The notes under the pieces: model-generated
Told to the model about the DNA's origin: nothing
Databases searched by the model: none
Seen by the model: only the letters and a program-made list of their open reading frames with translations
Program-made: the position numbers and the translations under genes
Shown here: one piece after another, positions 1-12,100 of the stretch
Layout: every line of letters begins with the position of its first letter
Position numbering within the stretch: the stretch's first letter is position 1
Source: Ilex aquifolium
Taxonomy: Eukaryota > Streptophyta > Magnoliopsida > Aquifoliales > Aquifoliaceae
Assembly (NCBI GenBank): GCA_951799425.1
Contig: OX637407.1
Span: 22,760,981 to 22,824,980, forward strand
Reading direction: 5' to 3'
Length of the DNA stretch: 64,000 nucleotides

Positions 1-163
1 TAAACGGATTAAATGAATCGTGTTAGATAACTTTTTTGATAAAAGAATCGTGTACGGTTTATAGATTTTTATTCGTTTAAGTAAACGAATCATGTACGAG
101 ATTGAATATTTTTTACATGAATCCGATTAGACCCGATACTAATCCGCTTAACCCGACACCTCT
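1..163. mobile_element. Right end of a degenerate hAT-like non-autonomous element (cut by window edge)
   Basis: The segment is rich in words such as cgtgt, aaacg and acccga, like the two complete hAT-like elements at 43849-44437 and 50379-51113. It ends in cacctcta, a plausible degenerate terminus. The left end lies outside the window, so family assignment rests on composition and motif resemblance only. Confidence 0.35.
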
Positions 164-171
164 AAAATAAC

Positions 172-828
172 TAGGGGTGCAACTTGGGTTGGGCAACCCG
201 ATTTCAACCCGAGCCCAACCCAAAAAAATTAGGGCTTGAGCTAGGGTTTTTAATACTTGAGTTGGGCTTGGGTCAAAAAACCTCAACCCGAATTCAATTT
301 GGGCCGGGCTCAGGTTGAGGCATCGGCAACCCGATTTCAACCCGAACCCGACTAATTAAAAAATAATTTTATATATATAAAACATTAGCATTTTTTTTCA
401 TTTTTACTCCATCGTCATCTGTTTCTTGTTGCTTGCTACTCTGTTATGCGTTATGCATGATTAGTGGTGATAGTTTGATGTTTTAAGTTTAATATTTTTA
501 TGGGTCTAATTTCTATATTTTCTGGGATTGTGCTTTGAGATCACTAGTTTTTTGGTGTGAAAACAAATGATCAATAATCGTGTACTGTTATGAATGAAAT
601 ATATGGATTGTTTTATGAATTTGTAATTATTATCTCCCTCTCTCTGTCTCTCTTGCAGTGAACCCGAATTCAACCCGAGCCCGCCCGAATTAAACTCGGG
701 CAGGTCTCGGGTTGAGTTCCTCAACCCGAGATAGGGTTAGGGTTAGAGTTAGGGTTGAAAATTATATACCTAGGATTGAGTTAGGGTTGACTGTCTAACC
801 CGCCCAACCCGCCCGAGTTGCACCCCTA
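172..828. mobile_element. Non-autonomous hAT element with perfect 8-bp target duplication
   Basis: The ends are inverted repeats: TAGGGGTGCAACTTGGG on the left, and TAGGGGTGCAACTCGGG as the reverse complement of the right. The element is flanked on both sides by the same 8 bases, aaaataac (164-171 and 829-836). An 8-bp duplication and TAGGGG-type ends are typical of hAT elements. The interior has imperfect aacccg and gggttg runs and a CT stretch but no credible ORF, so the element must be moved by a transposase encoded elsewhere. Telomere-like gggtta words near 730-760 are part of its composition. Confidence 0.85.
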
Positions 829-836
829 AAAATAAC

Positions 837-2078
837 CCTTGTGGATAGCCCAATAATGTGTAACAACTGACTGGTTCTTGGTCAATCACGAGATAAAATA
901 CGAGAGAAAACATGGTTCTTGGAGTGGTAAATTCAATGGACAGTTTGGAGTGCACGTCAAGGCGGTAAGTAAATCCCATGCTCTTTTTTTTTTTTTTTTT
1001 TTTTCAAATCTTGATTTTCTCTTAGTGTTTTAAGTATTCGTCTAAAACTTTGTTACATTTGGTCAACTTGTGCTTGAAGGTACGGTGCAATGAGAATCGT
1101 TTTGAGAAAGATGTTGGTGACCGTTGAATGAATCTATTTAAGACCGTCAGATGAACTTATTGAAATATGTTATATTTTATATTATAGATATAGATTCATT
1201 CACGTGATCAGCTTGTGCATCTTGTGAGATTTAGTATTTTTTTTTTGGTAAAATATGAGGTTTACTTCGAAATACATCTTTATGTGTGTAATACCAATAA
1301 AAACTCATCAATATTATCGACTCATAAGATCAAAGGTCCAAGCTTGAATTGCATTTAAAACTCATTTAAATTTCAAAAATCAAGCTTTAATAACCTACTA
1401 CTCTTTACTTAGCTCGACCAATTTCCATTCTTAGAGTAAGAGTGACGATACCTTGTGTGGGTAGACTCGATTTCTTCCAGTTTTGAACAATCTCTTATTC
1501 TCATGTTTCACCATATAAATTACTTATCTTTCAGTTTCTTCTCGGAACTTTCTTTGGTCCCTTTTTCTCGCCTTTTGAATCGGTGCATACAACGTGCTTT
1601 TGACAAATATTTTTGTTAAATCATGTTAAATATATTTTTAAGGTTCTTTCTTTAATGGACACACCGTTTGACCGAAACATGTATCTCCTAATAAAATTCT
1701 AAGAACTAAATAGTTAAGTCTACAACGACAGAATACAAAAGTATTGTATGGTACATACAATCATGCATATCAACATCTATGTTTTGATTATAATTAGGAC
1801 CCTTATTATTTTTATTACTAAAAGAAATCAACACTGATAATAATTAGGACTTAACTTTTCGAAAAAAAATAATTAGAAAGACACGGTACCGTATTTTTAA
1901 AATTTATTACTGTTGTCAATGTTTTATAATTTTTTGTGGGTATTTTTATAAGAAAAAAATTTATCATTTTTGTGGATATTTTTACTATAGTTGTGTAAAT
2001 ATTTTTACCACTTTTCTTTGGTACAAAAAAAAATTATCACTTTTATGGATGATTTATCACTTTTGTGGGTGCACTGTT
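837..2078. other. Intergenic, no gene seen
   Basis: AT-rich sequence with a poly-T run near 986-1003. I see no coding signal, RNA gene or bounded repeat. Confidence 0.6.
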
Positions 2079-2086
2079 GTGGTGGG

Positions 2087-2334
2087 TAGGGTTAAGAATC
2101 AAGCCAAGCTTGTCAAACTCGTTTTTCTAAATAAATCTAAAAAATTGTTCAAGTTCGACTTATTTAAAAAATGAGTCGAGGCCAAGCCGAGCCTAAAATG
2201 AGCCGAGTCCGAGTAGCTCGACTATTTTATATATAAAAGAGTTGAGCTTTTTAAAAACGAGCCTAAAAAATTGTTCAAACTCGGCTCGTTTATACGAGTC
2301 GAATCTGAGTAGTTCGACTCGATTAGCAGCCCTA
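2087..2334. mobile_element. Short hAT MITE, 248 bp
   Basis: The left end (TAGGGTTAAGAATCAAG) and the reverse complement of the right end (TAGGGCTGCTAATCGAG) form imperfect inverted repeats. Flanks gtggtggg (2079-2086) and gttgtggg (2335-2342) match at 7 of 8 bases, as expected for an aged hAT target duplication. The interior is built of gagccgag/ctcggctc words in both orientations, so it could fold on itself. A related degraded copy lies near 32980-33293. Confidence 0.75.
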
Positions 2335-2783
2335 GTTGTGGGTTTTATTACCACTGTTATAATAATTATTTTTATCACTTTTTTCGGTACCATAATAGTG
2401 ATCAAAATACTAATAATAATGATAAAAATATCCACAAACATAGTAAATGTCGGTATGGTATCTTTTTTTTTTACGGTTCCGTAGACAATTCCTAATTAGT
2501 ATACTAATTTGATTAGTTTAACTTGTTAAAAGGTTCATCGACGTGTGTATAAAAATTCAAAAACCCAGAACTTGAAGTTTTCTTATCTGTAACATCTTAG
2601 GCCATTGGATTTGAAGATTGAATCCAAGGCAAAAGCCAAAAGCCAGGTAGACAGAGTTTGTTGAAGTTTAGGTAAACGTCCTTGTAAATCATTAATTTAT
2701 GGCTACATGCATTAATTTTTAAAATTTTCAAATTGTAAATCACAAGAAACTTCTCCGTTGATACATATCCTGGTTTCTATTTG

Positions 2784-3552
2784 AGGAATATTATTTGGAC
2801 TTAAAATGTTGACATTATTAACGAATTTAATCAATCAGAACTATTGAATAAATAGTAAATTTTAATAAATGTTGAAACTCACTGTTAAATCTGACGAGCC
2901 CAAAACCAACTGGGCCAGGCCCAATAAATCAATTCAGCCCAAGTCAGCTAAAAGGCGGCCCAGACCCACTTTATCAATTCGACCCAATCCAGGATCCAAG
3001 AAGCCCGAGAAGATAAAAAGCACGTGGGAGAGAGAATATCAGGATATGCACTCATAGAGATCAAATCCTACCTTAATTGTACTTACCAAAGAAGTAGTGC
3101 CCCTCTCACTCACGTCACCGTCTCACCAAACTTATATATTGTAGGCTCTCTCCACATGGAGAGAGACATCTAGACATCTTTACATATTGAGATATCTCAA
3201 CTCATCTCTCTACACCTACACACATAGTTTTCTCTCTCCTAACTTGTGTAACTCTCCCGGAGCTCTCTCTCCCGGTTACTTTATTCATCAATAAAGACAT
3301 CTGGCCACCACTGTCGTTTTTCGAGAATGGAGTAGGTCACTCGGACCGAACCACTATATATCTTTATGTTGACTCATTATTTACTGTTTTTGTCATTGAT
3401 TGCTTATTTATTGTTCATTAATTACACCTCTTCATACACTCGACTGTTGATCTTGCACGAGACCAGTTTGTGCATCATCAAAATCAATGACAGTGATTGA
3501 TTAAGTCGACAAATAAACTCAACATTTTAAGTTCATATAGCATTGCTCTTCT
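2784..3552. mobile_element. MITE split by a solo LTR
   Basis: With the solo LTR (2892-3480) and one copy of its 5-bp duplication removed, the outer parts form a palindromic MITE of about 175 bp. The arms contain ttatttggacttaaaatg on the left and, inverted, cattttaagttcatatag on the right. Related copies are at 23821-23990, 24060-24200, 43343-43512 and 47789-47967. No ORF. Confidence 0.6.
2892..3480 (+). mobile_element. Solo LTR of a Tat/Retand-like Gypsy element
   Basis: The segment starts TGACGAGCCC and ends GTGCATCATCA, and is flanked by the same 5 bases, aaatc (2887-2891 and 3481-3485). There is no internal retroelement sequence, so it is a solo LTR left by LTR-LTR recombination. It has a TATA-like run (cttatatattg near 3130), an AATAAA signal in tcatcaataaagac near 3290, and the conserved block gagtaggtca...gaccgaacca shared with the other LTRs of this window. 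Confidence 0.88.
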
Positions 3553-4229
3553 TATTTAATGGGCGGCTCAAAATAATAACCACCCTTCTGATTTTGAGAA
3601 GACAACGGTATTGGAAAAAAAAAATTTAGAATCGTATCATTAAATTGTATAAATGTTCTGGGTTAAAATAAAAAATTTTGGGTTTGTTTACCATAACAAA
3701 AATTTATAATTTTTTTGGTTATTTTACAACTTTTTATATATATATTTTTTTTGAACTAGAACTTTTGGGTGTCATTCACAACTTCTGGGGTTGCCTGCAT
3801 CGATCCCAAGCAACGTCCATAATTTGTAAACAACCCCAAAATTTTGTAAAGGAACTTAAAAATTGTAAATAATTCTCAAAAAATTGTAAATGATCATCAA
3901 AATTTATAGAAGAAAACTATAAAATTTGTTTAATTTTTATGTTATTTGTATGCAATAAATTTTGAACGTCCCACTTATTATTCATGTCTTGGCGTGTTGT
4001 TTTGCCTCAAATGGAATCAATGATTGAAAAACTGAGGGATGCACGTACTATGTATTATGTAATCTCCAAATCACGACAATCATTGATTCTAAAACCATTC
4101 TGTCACGTTTCACCATTTATTTTATTAGATCCTGTTTTATTACAACTCAATTATTCCCTGTTTGGAAGCACATTTTTGTCCAGAAAAAATAAAAAAACAC
4201 TTCTCCGAAACCACCCACACGAATTCATG
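3553..4229. other. Intergenic, no gene seen
   Basis: AT-rich sequence with repeated words such as aaaatttgtaaa. Short ORFs on the plus strand have no recognisable content. Confidence 0.5.
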
Positions 4230-4640
4230 GGAGGAGTGGACAGAAGAAATAACTAGTGAAAAGATTGTTTTATCCTCGTGTAGTAGGCCTATTAATCATG
4301 GCGGGGAAGGCGATTTTGTATCGGATTTTATCGGATTCGTGTCAAAAAATATTTTATCCATACATGATTCATTTATTAATTAATATCTAATGAATTGTGT
4401 CATATCGAGTTCATGTTGTGTATGAATTGTGTGTAGTTGGTATACAAACGAGTCAAGTTGTGTACTTCTTTTGATTGACTTCACTCGTACCCAACTCGTT
4501 TATTAATCGTGTCAAGTCGGGTCCATCCATTTACAAAACGGGTGACTTAAATAAGACTTTAACTCTATAATTCCGTGTTATATTCGTGTCGTCTTAACAA
4601 ATTGTGTTATATTTTGACACTTATATCAAGTACACACCAA
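4230..4640. mobile_element. Decayed hAT-like remnant
   Basis: Words such as cggattcgtgtc, aaacgagtcaagttgtgt and aaacgggtgac resemble the interiors of the elements at 43849 and 50379. Clear termini and a target duplication are missing. Confidence 0.35.
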
Positions 4641-6939
4641 ATGATCATGTACAAATTTTCATGATTTTGTAATTAATCCCTTGGATTAATCAGCATTCAC
4701 ACAACAAACTGAATTGGGTGGAGATTTCTAATCTGTTCCATCCCCCACTCTTATCCCACTAGACCTGATTAAACAGGATCAGATATTCTTATCCCAGACA
4801 AGTTAAACTCTTGTCCAAACACAGCCTTAATGCCTTGTTTGGAAAGAAGGGTGGGATGGACACCCATAGAAATCATTTATCATACCCCAAGATAGATCAA
4901 GTGGTAATAGAAATAAGTTATAAACTTATACATCATAAATTCAAATCTTGGTAACCTTTTAGAGTCAGATCATGAGAGATATGACCTGCTTTTGACCAGA
5001 CTGGAGAAAAAATTGATCGAGGTGCGCTTAAACTGACCTGAATATCCCTGACCATTGGAAAAAAAGAAGAAGAAATAAACTCATAACTATTATGTAAATT
5101 TGAGACGTACGTAATCACCCGTAAATTATGCACATCTAATCAATGAGAATATTTATTTGAGAGCTGGATTTTAGGATTTCTCGACATTAACCACTAATAT
5201 CTTCCTTGAATACACATGGCATTGATTTTGGACTATAAAAATGTCAATCTTTAGGACACACCTAAAAAAGATTAAACCATGGCTGTCAATGTTTTCAATG
5301 TCATGATCACCTTCATCTTTTTAATTCTAAGTGGCAATACATGAAGAAGACACTATCTTTCAATCAAGTGGGGTTGAAAATTACAACATTTGTATGGTAG
5401 GGGTAGATGAAAAATTTGAAGAATTAAAAGTGATCGTAATATACTTTTTATCTTTTAAGGGAGAAATTTTTTCTTCTCTCTTTTGTGTTTGGAAGGCGTG
5501 ACGGAAAATACAAAGGATTAATTTTTATTTTTATTTTTTGTGTTTGATAAGATAGAAAAGTAGAAAGATGAAAAAAGACACGCTAATTCATCTACATATA
5601 GGATATAAATGTAGAAAAAAATGACATAAAGGTAAATAACATATGTCCCAGTTTTGGAATGATAGATTTTGATGAGTTAAAAGACACACTAATTCATCCA
5701 CGTTTTCATCATTCTTATTTTCTTTTCTTACTAAACATAATGTTTTATTTATCTTTCCAATTTTTTATCCTTCTATTTTTCGCCATACTAAACAAAACAA
5801 TAGATTAGAATATTAATGGAGTAGATTGGAAGAAAATAAAAGTTATTAGTATAATAATATTTCTTTGTTCATGTTGATATGATCTTTTAGAACGTGGATG
5901 ATATTCTCTATTGAAGATTGCAAAGAAGTCATGTCTCTATCATCAAGTGCAATGGAAATTTTTAGCATTTCTTAATGACTCGAGGATTAAGCTTTTATAC
6001 TATGATATATAGCAAAGGGCAAAAATGTATTGTTGGTCCCTAAATTATGGGTTTTGTGTCCGTTTAGTACTCAATCTTTCAATTGTGTCAATTTAATCCT
6101 TCAAGTATTCAATCTGTGTCACTTTAATTTAATAAAAAATGATGGTTTAAATTAACTAATAAAAATTGTCATTGGCATCTCATGAGACTACGCTTGAGGG
6201 AATTTTTTTGAGAAACACAAAAGACTGAAGGGACACAAATTGTAAACATGAAGGATCAAAATTACAAACATTGTAAATTTGAGGGACCGAAGTGACAATT
6301 TATAATTGTAATTACGTGACGAGCACCCCCAAGAGTCAATTTAAACGTTATTTGTTATTGAACCAAAGTGTAACAAATTTAAAACTTAAGGAACTACAAT
6401 AATGTAATTGAAAGAATAAGGATTATAGTGACATAAAGCGCATACGAAATTGAGTGGCTAAACTTGAAATCAAACAATCCAATACAGATGAAAAAAATTA
6501 TTGTGTGTACATTATTTGTTGGCGCTACGAATGCTCTCTCTCTCTCTCTCAATCAATATTCTCCAGAAAATAATAAAATAATATTATCGATTATGAATCA
6601 TGTGTAATTAAATCATACTCCGTTCCTCTCTAACTCACAATATTTAGTAAATTATTATTATTTAATAGAGGATTTTTATTTTTCACCAAAAGCATGCAGA
6701 TATATTTTTTTTCATTTAATCTTATATTTTCTGTTTTTGCATCAATGCCATGAATAAAAGTTAATCTTAATCTTTTTTCAATACAAGGGGAATAAGAGTA
6801 TCGATCTTCTCATACAAGAAAGCTGGGTTTTCATCTATTCAAATGTTTTGGTACGTATCCACAAGCTTCTTTCAAATCATTGTCAATATTTTCAGAAAAA
6901 GCTTATATACAATTGAATTAGTTGCCATAACAGTGGCGT
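4641..6939. other. Intergenic, no gene seen; possible old MITE at about 6007-6470
   Basis: AT-rich. Around 6030-6120 and 6400-6470 there are weakly complementary blocks with ttaatcc, tttcaatt and gtgtcac words, suggesting a very old inverted-repeat element. A CT microsatellite lies at 6534-6550. No coding signal. Confidence 0.4.
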
Positions 6940-7140
6940 CGCCAAAAGCTAAGTTTTGTCGTGTTAGAACATTATTTTTGGCACCAATGTTGTAAGGAAG
7001 ACCTTTTGCGACAAGTCCTCTTTCCATCACTAAAAATACCACATTTAAATCTTTTCGCGAAGAATCTTCAAATTCGTCACTAAAAAGATCTCTTTTTGCG
7101 ACAATTTTAGAGCTTCTTCCCTAAAAACTTGTTGCAAAAA
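6940..7140. mobile_element. CACTA-like subterminal repeat remnant
   Basis: Several short, alternately oriented copies of ttcgtcactaaaaag, ttgcgacaa and cctaaaaacttgttgcaa resemble the subterminal repeat blocks of CACTA (EnSpm) elements. The diagnostic CACTA termini are not visible, so this is only a suggestion. Confidence 0.3.
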
Positions 7141-7241
7141 AAAAAAAACATTTTTTTTGTTCACATACTAAAATATAAGCTACTGTATTATTTTTTTCTA
7201 AATCATAGAACTGTCTTTCTATCTAACACTTATTTTCAGGG

Positions 7242-7805
7242 ATGAAACAATCCAAAAAATCAGAACTCCAAAGTTCTAGTGCTTATACGAATTTCAGAAG
7301 TGGTGATGTGGTGAATCAAAATCCAAATAACTCGAAACCTCGTACTGCTAATATTGCAGTGCAAGCAAACCTCCCTGAGGATATAACTGGCGACGAAGCA
7401 GATCAGAAGTTGAGCATCTCAAATCCTAGTGTGAAGGACATAAGAACTGAGGATGAAACACCACCACCTCATAATCGTATAGAAAGCGAAGAACTACATG
7501 AAACTGTGGAAAGAATACCATTTGATGATCACCAAGAAGATATTAATCATCCTTATCCTTGTATTTATGAATTTATGCATAATACGTCAGGCGAAATGGG
7601 AGCTCTAGATCATCTGGAAAATATCTGTTATTGGATGAACACTGGAGCTTACTATACTCCGAGCAGCCATCAGAATGATAGTTCTTCGGGCGTTCAAGTT
7701 CACGATAACTCGAGTAGTTCTACTGCTGGAAGTACTAACAATGATTCATGGGGGAAATATTTTCATGATATGGGGAAGTACATTTTTAAGGGTCCAGAAC
7801 AGTAG
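7242..7805 (+). CDS. Hypothetical acidic, Ser/Asn-rich protein or terminal exon
   Basis: An uninterrupted 187-aa frame with ATG start and TAG stop. I do not recognise the family. The N-terminal two thirds is acidic and polar with many D/E/S/P residues; near residues 105-130 is a more structured stretch (YPCIYEFMHNTSGEMG, then LENICYWMN) followed by a Ser/Asn-rich tail. The ATG sits directly after a splice-acceptor-like ttattttcag, so this may be the last exon of a gene whose earlier exons I could not find; one candidate upstream exon did not keep frame. Codon use and composition look less random than the surrounding AT-rich DNA. It could also be a relic left near the CACTA-like debris just upstream. 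Confidence 0.4.
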   Translation: MKQSKKSELQSSSAYTNFRSGDVVNQNPNNSKPRTANIAVQANLPEDITGDEADQKLSISNPSVKDIRTEDETPPPHNRIESEELHETVERIPFDDHQEDINHPYPCIYEFMHNTSGEMGALDHLENICYWMNTGAYYTPSSHQNDSSSGVQVHDNSSSSTAGSTNNDSWGKYFHDMGKYIFKGPEQ

Positions 7806-9104
7806 ATCACAGAAAAACTAAATAACAGGGTAGATGAAGATGCAAGCAAGAATGACTATTGCAAGACAATCTATGAGATATATATTCCCTTCTTTTTCTT
7901 TTTCTTTTTTTTTAATTTCTGTAGAAGATATAACTTTATTTCTGAAAAATATATGAAGTACAGAAAGCAGCAAGAATTTGCAAAATAAAAATGAAAGAAG
8001 GCGAAAATGCAAAACCACATGCCATATGCTTGTAAACACAGTCAAGAGACTACACCAAACTGCCCATGACTTCTGCAGATTTAAACACAACCCCAAAAAG
8101 AACAATAAAGTTATATCGCACAAGCATGTGACAACCCAGTGGAGAAGGGCTCACCCAGCACAAGAACTGATCCGGGACTTGAGGGGTATGGCCAACCTGC
8201 GGGGCTGTGTAGGGAAAAAACAAACCCAAAAACACACAAACACACAGAGACACAGAGCCATAATGTCAATGCATAATGTCAATGCTAAAAGAAGTCAGTA
8301 CAGTTAGATAACAGGGACGTCGAGAAAACCAGTCCTGATGAACAGATATTCAAGCCCAACTTGCAAAAAGCAGTCATATAAATCAACTTCCTGGATCACA
8401 AGCAGTCACTAAGCAAATATTGACTTTTTCATGTATTTATTCTTATGCTGCATGTTTTTTGCAGATGGTGTATCCATTGCCAACATAGTATGCAAGATCA
8501 AGACCTTTTTTGGGCTTGCAAAGGCAGAGGATATCCTAACATATAAGAAAGAAGATGTTAGCATTATTAGTGATATTGTACATTTGATGAGCAACACCAC
8601 ACATAGTTGCTTGACATTTTTACTGGTTAGTTCAAAATTTTGATGACCCGAAATTTCTAACCTTTCTGGGGAAGGAAGAGAAAGAAACAAAAAAGTGAAC
8701 CAAATCTTAAACAAATATTCCCAGCAAAAAAAACAAATTTGAACAAATATTCCCAGCAGCATATCTAAATAGAACCCCAACTACTGTATGCTCCAGTGAA
8801 ATTCACTTCTGAAGGAGTTTCATTCAGGAATAATGACTCTCCACTTGTGATTAAGGAAAAAAAGGAAAAAAATGGCTCCTTCGAGCCCAACAAAAAGTTC
8901 TCTGTTAGGCTACAAACTGACTGGTCAAGATTAATTGAAGGGAAGTTTTTTTTAGTTTTCTTAAAAAATTGTTCCTAGCTGATCAGAAACTCAGGTAAAG
9001 CACATAATAAAAGTAAATCACTAGAGCAAAAAACCATCAGAGTCGGCACCAGGCACACAAACTTACTGGAAACCACTTCGACAATCAACTTTCATAGATT
9101 TGAA
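7806..9104. other. Region downstream of the SET-like gene, no ORF supported
   Basis: The part next to 9104 is probably 3' UTR of the minus-strand SET-like gene. Short ORFs here on both strands have no recognisable content. An imperfect direct repeat of aacaaatattcccagca lies near 8710-8760. Confidence 0.4.
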
Positions 9105-12100
9105 TTAGCTCCACCTCCTTCGATCCTCTTCCTCATCTACTGGGGTATACCATGATGGCCTCTGTTTTAAGTTGCTCAACCTGTAGTTCAAGAACACCTC
9201 TTCATCACAAAGAGCCTTAGTAACCACAAGAACAAGAGTTTTCAGAACAGGAATATCTGATAAGTTATTGCCAGACCCCCCAGATTTAAACCAAAAATTG
9301 CCAAACCTCTTCATCCTTACTTCTCCTCCATTTCCAAATGATATATTTGGGATGTAGGCTCTCATGTTCCTTTCAGTTAGTGGAAAATCATAGGGGCAAA
9401 CCATGACATTTGGGAGTACAGATTTAGGTGGGTGGTTGGAAAGATGAGCAAAAGCTAGTGGGTTTCTCCTTTCCAGCTCATCACCATTACTCCCCACTCG
9501 TGTGCCATCCAAAGGTTTACTGAGCATCTTCCAAATTCGGTCCAAACCTTTTTCCGAAACATGCATTTCTGGACTAGATTCAGGAACTAATGAACCATTC
9601 CATACCTCACGTGTATCACTCCCGGCACCCCAAGGCTGTGCATTGATGACAGTTCCATCATACCTTGAAATCAAATAAGGATTGTGTGCATCAACTCTAG
9701 GGTATCCAGGGATATAGCGGTAATGTGCCGGAGAATATATTATGCCAGGGTAGAACGCTATGACGGCACCAACGTCTGCTTCGCCATTTAAGAACAAACC
9801 TTGGCCAGCTTCCTTGTGCAGAATTCCAGACGGTTTAAGCTCAAGGGTGTAGCCCAAGAGATCCTTCAATCTCTCAGATACCTCAGCACACTTTAACGGC
9901 TTTGTCTCAGCTACAGCTGTACTGAAAAGTTCATCAGAGATCAGATTCCAGGAGCAGAAAGTTGCTCATAAGCTCTTGAAGCTTTCTCCCATATAAGAAA
10001 CTAATAACAAAAAATGCAAGTGATCAAAAAAACCATTTAGACTATCTAATATCGTGTAAACCATAATTACTAGAGCAAAGCGCCCACCTTGAGTACTTGT
10101 ATATTTAATTTTCTTCCCTCGGAGTTCAAAGTCTTTAAATTTTAGACCTCAGATGACAGTTTTACCGCTAATCTTGGTAACAAAAAAGCGGTTTATTAGT
10201 CAAATATTTTAAAAGGAAACAATTTTGGACAAAGGCCAGTTATCCTCCCAGACCTCAAGTCCATAGTTTATAACATAAAGAGGAGAAAATTGCTGTGGCA
10301 CCACAATGTATACAGATCCGTAAAACACAATAAACAAGTCAGCGCAAAGAAAGGCAGCTTATTTTGGTAGCACCACTTGTTTTAGTTTCCCATTTCCAGT
10401 ACTTGTATATGTAAAAGTATCTGGCAAACCCCAGTTGAACTCCGTCTGCAAGAGAGCAGGGGTATATATTTTACGATTAAATTACTTTTTACCTCCTTGT
10501 GATTTAAGCTATTGAAATTTTAACTCCCTATATTTTAGAAATCTAAAAATGACGTCATATTTTAAAATGCAATACCTAACAAGTTCATACTTTGGCATAA
10601 GAAGACAATAACAACATTCATCTCCTTAAGTTTTATATTGTATTTCACCCTAAAATATTTTTAAAATATAAAATAAATTTAATACATAGAAAGAGAAGTG
10701 AGAAAGATATGGGCTTATTTTAGGGACCTAAAAAAGAACATATTTGTATTCGAAAACAGAATGGAAATGGAACAAAAATTTAGAAATTTATTTCCAAAAC
10801 ATAGGTTGAAACATCCTAAAACACCTCAAAACATATGTGCATTTCGATATCCAAGCACTAATTTACTTCAATTTCAGTTGTTTCAATAGAAATGAAATGA
10901 AATCTTGATCCTTGAATACAAAGACTTAACAACATCCAAATTGTTTCTGGGGCCAAACATAAGATGAGTGCAATTCCTTATGAAGCTCTAGAACCAAAAA
11001 TTAGATATTCAATAGGACTACAAGTTATGTTGAACTTCCATTTAAGACAAAAATAATTGAAAATAAATTAGTGCCCTCATAGATCAAATAAAACCATTTT
11101 AAATTTTTGGGCAAACTTCCCTTTACCCCCTTGTGGTATACCCCAAATGCACATAACCTCCCTCACATTTAAAAATGTCCACATAACCCTCACATGGTTT
11201 GTGAACTAAACTGCATAGTTACATTTTCTGTCTAATCTAACTGAACGTGCTACTCACGTTTTAGAAGTGAGAGTTTGTGTAAAAACACATTTTTAGAATG
11301 ACCAAACTATCATCGCCAACTAACCAAAAACAAACTACCATCACCTGCACCTCTCTCTCTCTCTCTCTCTCTCTCTCACTTCAGACCTTGCTCGCCACGA
11401 ACCTAATCCATTCACTCTTCTTCCTCTTTTCTTTCTTTGACAAATCCACTACCGACAACCACCCCCTTCATATTATGATCTTCCCCCTTCATCTTCGTCG
11501 ACAACCACCACAATCAAACCTAAACCAAAAAAGCCACCAACACAAAACTTCTTACTTTCATCAATCATCAAACAAATCCTATTTTCAATCTTCTTCCCTT
11601 GTTCTTGTACCCCTTCTTTCTCTCTCCTATTTCTACACTAAATTTTTGCTCATAAAATCTTTAGTGAATCTGCTGGAATTTTGACAAGAATTTGTTGTGA
11701 ATTTTCTCTAATGTTGATCTTCATGAAACTTTTCTATTGAATTTTTGAATATTTTTCTATTGAACTACTAAAAATAGATGTTGAAAATTTTTGCTGGAAA
11801 AGTTTACTGAATTTTTCTGAATTGTTTTACCATATTCTAGGTTGGATTTTAGGATTCACCTTGATTTCTAGTAAAGATGTTTTGGGTTTATGTTGTGAAG
11901 TGCCTTTATTCAAGGTGCTGGTGATAGTTTTCATGCAAGGACTTGGAGATTAGGTATGTTAGAGGAGGGGTGGGTTTGTTGGGAAGGAGAGACGGTAATA
12001 AGGTCATTTTATATTTTCTGTTAACAGTGTTAGGAAGGCAGTTTAATCCACAAACCATGTGAGGGTTATGTGGACATTTTTAAATGTGAGGGAGGTTATG

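Noticed and set aside
731..760. Telomere-like gggttaggg run
   Set aside because: Only about three units, imperfect, and part of a hAT element interior with many similar words; not an internal telomere tract.
4150..4850. Possible inverted-repeat element with tgtttggaa words at both sides
   Set aside because: Matches are short, and the same word is common in plant MITEs; ends could not be defined.
11298..11684. 128-aa ORF with a serine/leucine run
   Set aside because: Lies between MULE arms and is driven by a CT microsatellite; no domain seen.
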